64,000 nt of DNA from an uncultured Bradyrhizobium sp. (GCF_947648125.1 NZ_CANSMR010000016.1:62001-126000), one strand, 5' to 3'; shown: positions 26,045 through 35,164, counted from the stretch's first letter. Notes: generated by a model not told the origin, from the sequence alone. Translations and numbers: made by a program.

Positions 26045-27778
26045 ATGTTTCGCAATTCGATCAGGCAGAAGATCGTCGGCATTGCCGCGGGACTCATCGT
26101 CCTCGCGGTGATCACCTCGCTGCTGTCGATGGTGATGGCGGGCCAGGTCGGCCATCTCCTGGATGAGCTCACCAACCGCTACATCCCCGCCTACGGTCAT
26201 CTCGCCCGCGTCAACATCCGCTCGCTGGAGCGGTCCCTGGCGATGCGCCGGATGATGATGGCGAAGATGCAGGCGCCGGGGGAAGCCAGCGGCTACGACG
26301 CGGCGCGCAAGACCTTCGACGAGATCGAGCCGACGATCAAGCGCGAAGCCGATGCGGCGCGCGTGCTGATCGATTCGATCATCGCCGATCCCTCGACCCC
26401 GTCCGACAACGCCGCCCTCGGCCGCCTCGATGACCGCATCGACAATGCCGTCAACGATCTCTTGATGCGCCTGAACGCCGAGAACAAGACGCTGCTCGAC
26501 CAGCTCGACGCCCAGGACTTTGCGGCCGCGAAAGCGACCACGCTCCGCGCCGACGTCCTGCGCGACGACTTCAACAACAAGATCGAAGGCATTCGTACCG
26601 ACATGCTGGCGCAGGTCGCTTCGGCCGCGGCGAAGGTGATGAGTGCCCAGCAGCGGGCGATCATCATCTCCGGTGTCGTGACCGCGATTGCCGCGATCCT
26701 CGGCTTCGTGTTCGCGATGCTGGTCGGCAGCGGCATCACGCGCCCGGTGATGCGGCTGCTGGAGGGCACCCGCGAAGTCGAAGCGGGCCGCCTCGACGGC
26801 ACCATCGCGATCACGACCCAGGACGAGATCGGCCAGCTCTCGGCCGCCTTCAACCGCATGATCGAGACGTTGCGTCACAACCAGCGCATTCGCGAGACCT
26901 TCGGCCGCTACATCAATCCCCGGATCGCCGAGGGCCTGCTCGAGCAGCCCGCGATCGCCGCCACCGAAGGACAGCGCCGCATCATGACGGTGATGTTCTG
27001 CGACATGAAAGGCTTCACCAGCCTGAGCGAAGGCGTAACGCCGCGCGGCCTCGTCAAGATCATGAACCTCTATCTGTCGACGATGTCGGCGCCGGTCCAT
27101 GCGCATCGCGGCATCATCGACAAATATATCGGCGACGCCATCATGGCCTATTGGGGCGCCCCATTCGTCGAGGAAGCCGAGCAGACCCATCTGGCCGCGC
27201 TTGCCGCCATCGACATGATCGGCCAGGTCAACCAGCTGCGCAAGGATCTGCCCGAGCTGCTCGGCGTGCGCGCCATCCCGGCCGATTGCGACATCCGGAT
27301 CGGGATCGCCACCGGTGAAGCGCTGGTCGGCAGCATCGGCTCCGAATTCATGATGAGCTACACCGTGCTCGGCGACACCGTGAACCTCGCCTCGCGGCTG
27401 GAGGGCGCCAACAAGTTCTACGGCAGCCGCAGCCTGATCTCGGAAGCCACCGCGAGCGCCTGTGCTGCGACCATTGAGCTGCGCGAGATCGACCGCCTTG
27501 TCGCCGTCGGTCAGACCCAGCCGGTCGCCGTGTTCGAGATCATCGGCAAGAAGGACGAGCTGACACCGGCGCAGACCGAGTTGCGGCAGCGCTACGCGGA
27601 TGGCCTCGCCGCCTATCGCGACCGCCGCTGGGACGACGCCGAGCAAGCTTTCGCTGCGGCACTGGCTGCGGCGCCGGGCGACGGACCGTCGATCGCCATG
27701 AAGTCGCGCGTCGCAGCGTTCAGGCAAAATCCGCCGGCGGCGGATTGGGACGGCGCCTGGCGCCTGGAGCAGAAGTAG
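26045..27778 (+). CDS. Membrane-bound HAMP-class III adenylate/guanylate cyclase
   Basis: The 577-residue product has a membrane helix (residues ~8-32), a ~170-residue periplasmic sensor region, a second helix (~201-228), a HAMP domain and a class III cyclase domain with metal-binding CDMKGFTSLSEG, YIGDAIMAYWG and YTVLGDTVNLASRLEGANK. A short TPR-like tail ends the protein (QRYADGLAAYRDRRWDDAEQAF). It should make cAMP (or cGMP) in response to an external signal. There is no receiver, and the ligand is unknown. Confidence 0.92.
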   Translation: MFRNSIRQKIVGIAAGLIVLAVITSLLSMVMAGQVGHLLDELTNRYIPAYGHLARVNIRSLERSLAMRRMMMAKMQAPGEASGYDAARKTFDEIEPTIKREADAARVLIDSIIADPSTPSDNAALGRLDDRIDNAVNDLLMRLNAENKTLLDQLDAQDFAAAKATTLRADVLRDDFNNKIEGIRTDMLAQVASAAAKVMSAQQRAIIISGVVTAIAAILGFVFAMLVGSGITRPVMRLLEGTREVEAGRLDGTIAITTQDEIGQLSAAFNRMIETLRHNQRIRETFGRYINPRIAEGLLEQPAIAATEGQRRIMTVMFCDMKGFTSLSEGVTPRGLVKIMNLYLSTMSAPVHAHRGIIDKYIGDAIMAYWGAPFVEEAEQTHLAALAAIDMIGQVNQLRKDLPELLGVRAIPADCDIRIGIATGEALVGSIGSEFMMSYTVLGDTVNLASRLEGANKFYGSRSLISEATASACAATIELREIDRLVAVGQTQPVAVFEIIGKKDELTPAQTELRQRYADGLAAYRDRRWDDAEQAFAAALAAAPGDGPSIAMKSRVAAFRQNPPAADWDGAWRLEQK

Positions 27779-28139
27779 CGACACTTGCAGCCCGCATGAG
27801 CCAACAGCGTGCGCGACATGCGCGCCCGATGACGGGCTCCGCGATATGCGGGAAGAAAGATCCCGGATATCGCTTTGCTCATCCGGGCTACACGCATCGA
27901 CGCTGGCCTGCCCTTCACACTGCCCTCGCGCGACCGGCGCAATTCTAACACCGATGTTAGTTTCGGCTCCGTCGTTCGATATCGCGAACCAACAGCACGC
28001 ACATGCAAGCATGACGTCCGAAAGCGACAGTGCGATTGCCGCTTCGGCAAACAATTTTTCAAAGCGCGCGGAATGCTCTCCTCGATCGGGAGTTAGTGCT
28101 TCAGAGCAATAACTGTCCTTGTCTACTCGGGAGGTGTGC
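27779..28139. other. Intergenic region with a palindromic repeat
   Basis: No gene is seen. It contains a CCCGGAT-N12-ATCCGGG hairpin repeat at 27862-27887, related to the one at 28806-28831, and a CTAAC/GTTAG inverted repeat near 27945-27961. The last ~60 bases are the leader of the TPR gene, with GGGAGGT before its ATG. Confidence 0.5.
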
Positions 28140-28754
28140 ATGTTCAATTCACCAACGAAGCTCGCAATACTTGCAGCATTTCTGACAGCGCCGATCATCC
28201 TGTTCCCACCGCACACGGCGATCGCCGCCGGCGGAGGTGGTGGTGGCGGCGGAGGTGCAGGCGGCGGAGACCTCTACGGTTCGAGCTACAGCACGCCCGC
28301 GCCGGCGTATCCCCAGCAGAAGGACAGAAAGACCACGCACAAGATCAAGAAACCGATCAAGCAATCCGGCTTCGACGACCCGGCATTCCGCGACGGCTAT
28401 CGCGCGGCCTATGCGACGATCTACGAACGCAACGACTACGCCGCCGCGATCGATCAGCTGCACGCGCTCGGCCGTGACGATCATCCGAACGTCGCGAACC
28501 TGATTGGATACTCCTATCGCAAGCTCGGTGACTACAAGCAGTCGCAGGTCTGGTACGAGCGCGCGCTGAAAGCCGATCCGAACCACGTGCTGACGTGGAA
28601 CTATTACGGCCTGTGGCAGATCGAACAGGGCAACCGCGACCAGGCGCAGTATCATCTGCAGCGGATCGCCGAGATCTGCGGCACCGATTGCGAGGAGTAT
28701 CGCACGCTGGCGGCGGCGCTGGAGAAGCCGCCGGGCACGAACCTCGTCTACTGA
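28140..28754 (+). CDS. Secreted Gly-rich TPR protein
   Basis: The 204-residue product has a signal peptide (MFNSPTKLAILAAFLTAPII ... AIAAG), then a 13-residue Gly-rich run (nine Gly, then AGGG), a short basic linker, and a TPR region of about three repeats (DYAAAIDQLHALG, DYKQSQVWYERALKADPNHV, NRDQAQYHLQRI). TPR scaffolds mediate protein contacts in the periplasm. GGGAGGT precedes the ATG; the TTG at 28119 is unlikely. A second small secreted protein with a terminal Gly run occurs at 35165. Function unknown. Confidence 0.8.
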   Translation: MFNSPTKLAILAAFLTAPIILFPPHTAIAAGGGGGGGGGAGGGDLYGSSYSTPAPAYPQQKDRKTTHKIKKPIKQSGFDDPAFRDGYRAAYATIYERNDYAAAIDQLHALGRDDHPNVANLIGYSYRKLGDYKQSQVWYERALKADPNHVLTWNYYGLWQIEQGNRDQAQYHLQRIAEICGTDCEEYRTLAAALEKPPGTNLVY

Positions 28755-28805
28755 GGGCGCCGGCGCGGAGCCGGCACGAGCGGATTGTGGGATCACTGGA
28801 CCCGG

Positions 28806-28831
28806 CCCGGATATCGCTTCGCGCGTCCGGG
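28806..28831. repeat. Palindromic repeat (CCCGGATATCGCTT family)
   Basis: CCCGGAT..GTCCGGG, with the same ATCGCTTCG loop as the copy at 27862-27887. Both lie in gaps between plus-strand genes, and similar elements are common in bradyrhizobial genomes. Confidence 0.6.
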
Positions 28832-28900
28832 CTGTACGCGCCGTTGGCTTCCTTCGGCGCTCTCCGCTATCGTGGGCCGCAAATCATTTGCGAGTCCGTC

Positions 28901-29323
28901 ATGCCTGACCTGATCGATTTCGGTACGTTGCAGCTCAAATTCCTGCAGAGCAAGGAGACCACCGGCGGCAGCGTCGATCTGTTCGAGATGACGCTGCAAC
29001 CGAACGCCCGGATGCCGATCCCGCACTATCACGAGAGCTGGGACGAGACGATCTACGGGCTTTCGGGCGTCTCGACCTGGCGGGTCGACGGCAAGGAGAT
29101 CGACGTCGGGCCCGGCGAAACGGTGTTCATCAAGCGTGGTGTCGTGCACGGCTTCACCAACCGCTCGAACGGTCCGGCGGCCTGCCTCTGCCTCCTCAGC
29201 CCCGGCGCGCTCGGACCGCAATATTTCAAGGACATGGCGGCATTGATGGCGGGGGGTGCCCCCGATCCAGCCAGGATGAAAGAGACGATGCTGCGCTACG
29301 GCCTGGTGCCGGTCGCCCCCTGA
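28901..29323 (+). CDS. Cupin-domain protein
   Basis: The 140-residue product is a single small cupin: MPIPHYHESWDETIYGLSG gives the metal-binding HxH...E motif, and GVVHGF gives the final His. Family members range from dioxygenases to sugar-binding or regulatory proteins; nothing in the neighbourhood selects one. The ATG at 28901 follows GCGAG. It is convergent with the acyl-CoA dehydrogenase-like gene. Confidence 0.85.
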   Translation: MPDLIDFGTLQLKFLQSKETTGGSVDLFEMTLQPNARMPIPHYHESWDETIYGLSGVSTWRVDGKEIDVGPGETVFIKRGVVHGFTNRSNGPAACLCLLSPGALGPQYFKDMAALMAGGAPDPARMKETMLRYGLVPVAP

Positions 29324-29349
29324 CCGCGCCGCGAAATCGGCGACCCGGC

Positions 29350-30519
29350 TCAAAACCGCGTCGTGCCGAGCGGCAGGCCGAGCTTGACCCTCCCGGTCAG
29401 CGTATAGCTGTTCGGCGTCATCGCGACATGCTTGATCGCCGCCTGGACGTCGCGGATCGAACGTTCGAGCGTGCCGGTCTCGAAGATCGCGGCCGTCCCG
29501 GCGGACGCTGCGATCATTTCGACGATTCGCGCGGCGCTTTCGCCGGCGTTGGCGCAGGCGATCCGGTGCAGCAGCCGCGCTTCAGTCAGACGGTCGCCTC
29601 CAATGTCGCTCGCCGCCATCAGCTCTATCATGCCCTCGACCAGCAGCGCCCGCGCCGACCGCAGCGCAGTTTCGGCACGGCCGACCATAGCCTGCACCAG
29701 CTCGCCGTCGCGCAGCTGGCCGACGCCACCGAGCCGCGGCTTCTTGCCCGCGAGCGTGATAAAGGCGTCGAGCGCGCCGCGGGCGATCCCGAGCGGCACC
29801 ACCGAGACGGTCCAGGAAAACGCCGATACGCCCGGCAGGCGATATGGGATGCCCGGCTGGGTCGGCTGGAAGTCGACCAGCGGATGGGTGTGGCTGTCAG
29901 GCACGAAGCAATCCTGCATCTCGAAGTCGCAGCTCCCGGTGGCGCGCAATCCGGACACGAACCAGGTGTCGTGGAGGCGGACGTCGCCGCGATCGACGTA
30001 GCAGCAGATCGGCGGGCCGTCCTTGCCGTCGGGGCCCTTGACGCTCGCGAGCCCCATGAACCTGGTCGCGTGAGGCGCGCCGCTGCCGAACGGCCAGCGT
30101 CCGCTGACGCGATAACCGCCCTCGACCTCCACCGCCGTCCCGATCGCACCGGTGGCGGCGGCGATGAACGCCAGCGGATCGGCGAACCAGCCCCGCACCA
30201 CCGCCTCCGGCAGGTAGCCACCGGCCCGGCTCATGCCGCCGCCATTGCCGACCAGCCAGCCGACCGAGCCGTCGAGCGCCGAGGCTGCCTCGACGATCGT
30301 CATGAAGTCGAGCGGCGAGAATTCCGGCCCGCCGAGTGCCTTCGGCAAATACAGCCGAAACATTCCGGCCTCGGCCAAGGCGCGGAGGACGGCGTCGGGA
30401 AGCCGGCGCTCGCGGTCGAAATCCGCCCGTTGCTCGGCGATCAGCGGGGCAATCCGCTCGAGCGCGGCCAAATGGCCGGCAACAGTGGGCAAGTCAAGAT
30501 CTTGGGCAGGCTGGGGCAT
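29350..30519 (-). CDS. Acyl-CoA dehydrogenase family flavoprotein (HsaA/DszC-like)
   Basis: The 389-residue product has an acyl-CoA dehydrogenase fold: N-terminal helices (ADFDRERRLPDAVLRALAEAG), MFRLYLPKALGGPE, then SGRWPFGSGAPHATRFMG and the C-terminal helical bundle. The PFGSGAPHA block and lack of the classic catalytic Glu pattern point to the flavin-dependent monooxygenase branch (HsaA, DszC, 4-hydroxyphenylacetate hydroxylase-like) rather than a dehydrogenase. These need a separate flavin reductase, which is not seen here. Substrate unknown. Confidence 0.8.
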   Translation of the reverse strand: MPQPAQDLDLPTVAGHLAALERIAPLIAEQRADFDRERRLPDAVLRALAEAGMFRLYLPKALGGPEFSPLDFMTIVEAASALDGSVGWLVGNGGGMSRAGGYLPEAVVRGWFADPLAFIAAATGAIGTAVEVEGGYRVSGRWPFGSGAPHATRFMGLASVKGPDGKDGPPICCYVDRGDVRLHDTWFVSGLRATGSCDFEMQDCFVPDSHTHPLVDFQPTQPGIPYRLPGVSAFSWTVSVVPLGIARGALDAFITLAGKKPRLGGVGQLRDGELVQAMVGRAETALRSARALLVEGMIELMAASDIGGDRLTEARLLHRIACANAGESAARIVEMIAASAGTAAIFETGTLERSIRDVQAAIKHVAMTPNSYTLTGRVKLGLPLGTTRF

Positions 30520-30667
30520 GACGCCTTCCTTTCCGAAAGCTGGCTATATCGGCAGTTCAGCGCGGAGACGCGGATTTGGCCATGGCGCCTTGGCGTCGCA
30601 GAGGGATTGTCATCTCTTTGTCATGAATTGTGCAGACAGGTTCAGCGGACCAGTTTCGGGGACACGC

Positions 30668-33025
30668 ATGGACTATTTCAAACGCTTCAACTTCCTGTTC
30701 GCAGCGCCGGTTTTCGAGGCCGACGACCTCGAAGGCATCCGGTTCAACCAGATCATCACGGAGATCGAGCGCTCCGGCTTCGAAGTGGTCCGCGCCCGCA
30801 AGCTGGAAGATGCCGAGATCGCGGTGCAGACCGATGCGGCGATCGGCTGCATGGTGGTCGACTGGGGCAAGAAGGGTCTTGAGGGCAAGACCGCGGCGCT
30901 GATCAATCTGATGCGCCGCCGCGGCCTCGACTTCCCGATCCTCCTGCTGATCCGCCGCAAGCGGTTCGAGGACCTGCCGGTCGAGGTGCTGGATTTCATC
31001 GACGGCTACGTGTTCCTGTCCGAGGAAACCCCGCCCTTCATCGCCAAGAACCTGATCTCCAGGCTGAAGCAATATGCCGAGAACCTGAAGACCCCGTTCT
31101 TCGGGGCGCTGGTCGACTACGCCGAGGAAGGCAACCAGCTCTGGACCTGCCCGGGCCACAATGGCGGCGTGTTCTACAGCCGCAGCCCGATCGGGCGGGT
31201 GTTCGTCGAGCATCTCGGCGAAGCCGTGTTCCGCGACGACCTCGACAATTCCGTGCTCGACCTCGGCGACCTCCTCACCCACGAGGGACCGGCTCTGAAG
31301 GCGCAGAAGGAGGCGGCGCGGATCTTTGGCGCCGAGAAGACCTATTTCGTGCTCAACGGCACCTCGACCTCCAACAAGGTTGCGCTCGGCTCGCTTGTGA
31401 CCGACGGCGACCTCGTGCTGTTCGACCGCAACAACCACAAGGCCGCCCATCACGGCGCGCTTTTGATCGGCGGCGGCATCCCGGTCTATGTGCCGACGGT
31501 GCGCAACGCCTGGGGCCTGATCGGCCCGATGCGCTGGGACCTGCTCGACGAGGGAAGCTTGCGCGACCAGATCCGCAAGCACCCGCTGGTCAAGGACGAG
31601 AACGCCTGGAAGAAGGAGCGTCCGTTCCGCGTCGCCGTGGTCGAGCAATGCACCTATGACGGCACCATCCACTCCGCCGAGATGATCCTCAAGCGGATCG
31701 GCCATCTCTGCGACTACATCCTGTTCGACGAGGCCTGGGCCGGCTTCATGAAATTCCACCCGATCTATGCCGGCCGCTTCGCAATGGGGCTTGCCAATCT
31801 CAGCCCCGAGGCGCCCGGCATCATCGCGACCCAATCGACCCACAAGCAGCTCGCGAGCTTCTCGCAGGCTTCGCAGATCCACATCCGCGACCGCCACATC
31901 AAGGGCCAGAAGCGCCGGGTTGAGCACCGCCGCTTCAACGAAAGCTTCATGCAGCACGCCTCGACGTCGCCGTTCTATCCGATCTTCGCCTCGCTCGACG
32001 TCGGCGCGCAGATGATGAAGGGCCGCTCCGGCGAGGTCTTGTGGGACGACACGATCCGGCTCGGCATCGAGCTGCGCAAGAAAATCCGCGCGGTGAAGCG
32101 CGAGTTCGAGGAGAAGGAGACGCGCGCCGAGCGGCGCTGGTTCTTCGAGCCGTTCGTGCCGGACCGTGTGATGATCCCCGACGTCGCGCGCGAGAACGGC
32201 GTGCACAATGTCGCCTGGGAGACGATCGCGACCGATCAGCTCGCGACCAATCCGTCCTACTGGCAGCTCAGCCCGGGCGAGACCTGGCACGGCTTCCCCG
32301 AATTGACCGCCGGCTTTGCCATGACCGACCCGAACAAGCTCACCTTGCTGACGCCGGGCTTCGATCACGCTACCGGCGCCTATGCCGATCACGGCATTCC
32401 CGCGCCGGTCGTCGCGCAATATCTGCGCGAGAACCAGATCGTCGCCGAGAAGAACGACCTCAACTCCCTGCTCTTCCTGCTGACGCCCGGCGTCGAGGCC
32501 AGCAAGGCCGGCACACTCGTGTCGGGGCTCGTCGCCTTCAAGAAGCTGCACGACGACAACGCGCTGGTCGAGGACGTCATCCCCGAGTTCTTCCGCCGCC
32601 GCCCGCAGCGCTACACCGGGGTGCGGCTGCGCGACCTCTGCGGCGACATGCACCGCTTCTTCCGCGACGGCGGCGTCAGCACGCTGCAGGCCAAGCAATT
32701 CCTGCCCGAACATCTGCCTGAGATCGCGATGTCGCCGCGCCAGGCGGCGCAATATCTGATCCGCAACGACGTCGACTATCTGCCGATCGACCAGATCTTC
32801 GGCCGCATCGCCGCGACGCCGTTCGTGGTCTACCCGCCCGGCATCGCCACCATCGTGCCCGGCGAACGGCTGTCGGAACGCAGCAAGCCGATGATCGATT
32901 ACCTCAAGATGTTCGAGGCGAGCTTCAATGCATTCCCGGGCTTCGAGGTCGAGGTCCAGGGCATCTACAAGGAGATCGACGACGCGGGCCGGGTCCGCTT
33001 CTACACCTATGTCGTGTCCGAATAG
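30668..33025 (+). CDS. Fold-type I Orn/Lys/Arg decarboxylase
   Basis: The 785-residue PLP enzyme has an N-terminal receiver-like wing domain (residues ~1-130), the major PLP domain with LWTCPGHNGGVF and LNGTSTSNKVALG, the lysine site STHKQL (K393), and a C-terminal domain. Length and motifs match inducible ornithine, lysine or arginine decarboxylases, which make putrescine, cadaverine or agmatine and consume a proton. The exact substrate cannot be read. The ATG at 30668 follows GGGGACAC. A GNAT gene follows 18 bases downstream, probably in the same operon. Confidence 0.9.
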   Translation: MDYFKRFNFLFAAPVFEADDLEGIRFNQIITEIERSGFEVVRARKLEDAEIAVQTDAAIGCMVVDWGKKGLEGKTAALINLMRRRGLDFPILLLIRRKRFEDLPVEVLDFIDGYVFLSEETPPFIAKNLISRLKQYAENLKTPFFGALVDYAEEGNQLWTCPGHNGGVFYSRSPIGRVFVEHLGEAVFRDDLDNSVLDLGDLLTHEGPALKAQKEAARIFGAEKTYFVLNGTSTSNKVALGSLVTDGDLVLFDRNNHKAAHHGALLIGGGIPVYVPTVRNAWGLIGPMRWDLLDEGSLRDQIRKHPLVKDENAWKKERPFRVAVVEQCTYDGTIHSAEMILKRIGHLCDYILFDEAWAGFMKFHPIYAGRFAMGLANLSPEAPGIIATQSTHKQLASFSQASQIHIRDRHIKGQKRRVEHRRFNESFMQHASTSPFYPIFASLDVGAQMMKGRSGEVLWDDTIRLGIELRKKIRAVKREFEEKETRAERRWFFEPFVPDRVMIPDVARENGVHNVAWETIATDQLATNPSYWQLSPGETWHGFPELTAGFAMTDPNKLTLLTPGFDHATGAYADHGIPAPVVAQYLRENQIVAEKNDLNSLLFLLTPGVEASKAGTLVSGLVAFKKLHDDNALVEDVIPEFFRRRPQRYTGVRLRDLCGDMHRFFRDGGVSTLQAKQFLPEHLPEIAMSPRQAAQYLIRNDVDYLPIDQIFGRIAATPFVVYPPGIATIVPGERLSERSKPMIDYLKMFEASFNAFPGFEVEVQGIYKEIDDAGRVRFYTYVVSE

Positions 33026-33043
33026 CCGAACGGACGCAACACA

Positions 33044-33604
33044 ATGGAGAATGATCACAAGATCACCGTCCGTCCCTCGCGCGACAGCGACGTCGATGCG
33101 ATGCTGTCGATCTACCGCTATCACATCCGCCACGGCATCGAGGAGAGCGTCGACGATTCCGGCACGCCGGAGCCCGACGATCTGCGCGACCGCCGCAAGA
33201 ATTTGCGCAACACCCGCCTGCCGCATCTGGTTGCGCTGTGCGACGGCGAGGTGGTCGGCTACGCCTATGTCGTCCAATTCCGCAAGCGCCCGGCCTATCG
33301 CTACACGGTGAAGCATTCGATCTATATTCACCACCGTTTCACCGGCAAGGGCGTCGGCGGCCGGCTGTTGCAGGAGTTGGTCGACACCTGCGCTGCTTCC
33401 GGCTTCCGCCAGATGATCGGCTACATCGACAGCGACAATGCCGCGTCGCTCGCGTTGCACGAGCGCTTCGATTTCGCTCGCGTCGGCCATCTGCCCGGCG
33501 TCGCGTATCGCTACGGCCACTGGTCCGACACCGTGATGGTGCAGCGCTCGCTCGCCGCCGGCGCCACCGCCCCGCCGCCGCCCGCGCCGCTGTCGCGGCG
33601 GTGA
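33044..33604 (+). CDS. GNAT family N-acetyltransferase (Pat-like)
   Basis: The 186-residue product has the GNAT acetyl-CoA loop (HHRFTGKGVGGRLLQELVDTC) and SLALHERFDFARVGHLPGVAYRYGHWSDTVMVQRSL, typical of phosphinothricin-acetyltransferase-like members. Its position 18 bases after the basic amino-acid decarboxylase suggests it may acetylate the amine product (putrescine, cadaverine or agmatine), or simply share regulation. The Pro/Ala-rich tail looks unstructured. Downstream lie paired-hairpin repeats. Confidence 0.87.
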   Translation: MENDHKITVRPSRDSDVDAMLSIYRYHIRHGIEESVDDSGTPEPDDLRDRRKNLRNTRLPHLVALCDGEVVGYAYVVQFRKRPAYRYTVKHSIYIHHRFTGKGVGGRLLQELVDTCAASGFRQMIGYIDSDNAASLALHERFDFARVGHLPGVAYRYGHWSDTVMVQRSLAAGATAPPPPAPLSRR

Positions 33605-33622
33605 TGGGGGCAACCAGCCCAC

Positions 33623-33755
33623 AACAGTCGTCCCGGCGAAGGCCGGGACCCATAACCACAGGATTGGGTTGGTGAGGAAGGCTGTGGCCCCAGCGTCGCG
33701 CAACAATTGAGATTTGGGGTAATGGGTCCTGGCTTTCGCCAGGACGACGATGATG
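33623..33755. repeat. Paired-hairpin repeat element (GTCGTCCYGGCGAARGCC type)
   Basis: Two palindromes, GTCCCGGC/GCCGGGAC (33630-33649) and GTCCTGGC/GCCAGGAC (33726-33745), lie in inverted orientation around a ~75-base core, like a short transposable element that pairs its ends. The consensus GTCGTCCYGGCGAARGCCRGGACCCAT is shared on the two strands. I recognise this type as widespread in Bradyrhizobium intergenic DNA. Confidence 0.68.
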
Positions 33756-33787
33756 ATGGGTCGCAATTCAAGACCCCAAACAGCGCG

Positions 33788-33892
33788 GTGTCATCACCCG
33801 CGCATGCGGGCAATCCAGTATTCCAGAGACGGCTGTGCTTGAGCCGAGAGGCCGCGGCGTACTGGATCGCCCGGTCGAGCCGGGCGATGACA
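33788..33892. repeat. Second paired-hairpin repeat element
   Basis: GTCATCACCCGCGCATGCGGGCAATCCAGTA near 33789-33819 and the inverted TACTGGATCGCCCGG..CCGGGCGATGACAG near 33860-33892 form another pair of inverted palindromes ~50 bases apart. The element abuts the previous one; together they fill most of the 339-base gap 33605-33943, which holds no gene. Confidence 0.6.
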
Positions 33893-33943
33893 GCTGAGGA
33901 TGGGATACAGCTTCGCGCTCTCGCGATAAGCGGCCTAAGCGCC

Positions 33944-34165
33944 CTACTCCAGTGTGAAGCCGACCCGCAGCGCCACCTGGTAGTGGCGGACCTTGCCGCC
34001 TTCGATATGGCCCCGGGTCTGCACCACCTCGAACCATTTCATTTCCCGGATCGTCTTCGACGCGCGGCTGACGGCGTTCTCGATCGCCGCTTCGATGCTC
34101 TTGTCCGATGATCCGACCAGTTCGAGGATCTTGTAGACGTGGTCCTTGTCGTTCGTGGTGGGCAT
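33944..34165 (-). CDS. Dodecin (flavin-binding)
   Basis: The 73-residue product matches dodecin: [20 protein letters not shown], then [20 protein letters not shown] and [15 protein letters not shown]. The Trp in KWFEV is the flavin-stacking residue; dodecins are dodecamers that store flavins. The ATG at 34165 has an AAGGAGGT ribosome site, an unusually strong one. It is divergent from the HdeD-like gene, and a FixK-type box lies between the two. The frame back to 34273 is not coding. Confidence 0.94.
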   Translation of the reverse strand: MPTTNDKDHVYKILELVGSSDKSIEAAIENAVSRASKTIREMKWFEVVQTRGHIEGGKVRHYQVALRVGFTLE

Positions 34166-34278
34166 GTCGACCTCCTTGGGTGGATGCGCGATCCGGACAA
34201 TTTGCACTCCGATCCGGACAGTCCGTCGTCCGATGCGGGCTGTCGTCAAACGACGAATGCTGCGCGGCAACACACCGG

Positions 34279-34292
34279 TTGACTTGAATCAA
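34279..34292. promoter_or_regulatory. FixK/FNR-type box between dodecin and HdeD genes
   Basis: TTGACTTGAATCAA matches TTG(A/C)-N6-(T/G)CAA exactly. It is ~114 bases from either start codon, so it could serve one or both of the divergent genes. Confidence 0.55.
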
Positions 34293-34405
34293 CGTGTTGC
34301 GGGGCCTTTGGTGCCAGCATGCATTTGGTGCCAGCCGGGCCGCCTGCCCTTGCCCGCGCCTTGACCTATGGTAGCATGGTTTGACCAAGTATTCGGGAGC
34401 GATCG

Positions 34406-34987
34406 ATGTCCACAGCGTCCAGCTCACCCGCCACACCTCCTCACAGCCTCGGATCCGGGCTTGCCAACCTTCGCGCGAAATGGGGCTGGATCGTCGCCCT
34501 TGGCGTGATCTACCTGATCGCAGGCGTGCTCGCCTTCGGCAGCGTGTTCTTTGCGACCGTCGTCAGCGTGCTGTTCGTCGGCGCCATGATGATCGTCGCC
34601 GGCGTTGCCGAGATCATCAACGCGTTCCAGTTCAAGACGTGGGGCAAGTTCCTGTTCTGGCTGCTGCTCGGCGCGCTCTATGTCGTCGCGGGCTTCATCA
34701 CCTTCGAGAACCCGCTGCTCGCAGCGGCAACGCTGACGCTGTTCCTCGGCATCGCCCTCGTCGTCTCCGGCATCGTCCGCATCTTCCTGGCGTTCGGCAT
34801 GAACTCGGCGGCGCCGTGGGGAATGGTCGCGATCTCCGGGCTGATCACGCTGGTGCTCGGGGCCATGATCCTGGCGCACTGGCCGGTGTCCAGCCTCTAC
34901 GTGCTCGGCATCTTCCTCAGCGTCGACCTGATCTGCGCCGGCGTCAGCTGGATCAGCATGGGCATGGCGCTGAAGCAGCGAGCCTGA
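34406..34987 (+). CDS. HdeD family membrane protein
   Basis: The 193-residue product has six predicted helices in pairs (GWIVALGVIYLIAGVLAFGS, LFVGAMMIVAGVAEII, LFWLLLGALYVVAGFITF, LFLGIALVVSGIVRIF, MVAISGLITLVLGAMIL, LGIFLSVDLICAGVSW), matching HdeD/DUF308. In enterobacteria HdeD contributes to acid resistance; that role is not assumed here. GGGAGC precedes the ATG. The gene shares its upstream region with dodecin, and a low-oxygen box. Confidence 0.9.
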   Translation: MSTASSSPATPPHSLGSGLANLRAKWGWIVALGVIYLIAGVLAFGSVFFATVVSVLFVGAMMIVAGVAEIINAFQFKTWGKFLFWLLLGALYVVAGFITFENPLLAAATLTLFLGIALVVSGIVRIFLAFGMNSAAPWGMVAISGLITLVLGAMILAHWPVSSLYVLGIFLSVDLICAGVSWISMGMALKQRA

Positions 34988-35022
34988 ATCCGCAAGGCGC
35001 GGGCGAACCGCACGGCCTGCAT

Positions 35023-35044
35023 AAGGCGCGAGCATTCGCGCCTT
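35023..35044 (+). terminator. Hairpin after the HdeD gene
   Basis: AAGGCGCGA pairs perfectly with TCGCGCCTT over a 4-base loop (9 bp), 35 bases after the stop of the HdeD-like gene. No T-tract follows, so termination is only possible, not shown. Confidence 0.4.
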
Positions 35045-35164
35045 CACGTTGTCGTGTCCACGACGCCAAATCGCCGCCTCCCTCTCGAACCCACTTCCAT
35101 CAGCTCCCGTCCAATTCGACGAGCGGACCATTCCGGTTTCGCCGAACCGAAGGATGGAATTCTG

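Noticed and set aside
25784-28216. 810-residue minus-strand frame
   Set aside because: Shadow of the cyclase gene; codon pattern and lack of motifs argue against coding.
30557-33766. 1069-residue open frame on the minus strand
   Set aside because: It is antisense to the decarboxylase and GNAT genes and is rich in V/R/D/A as expected for a GC-rich shadow.
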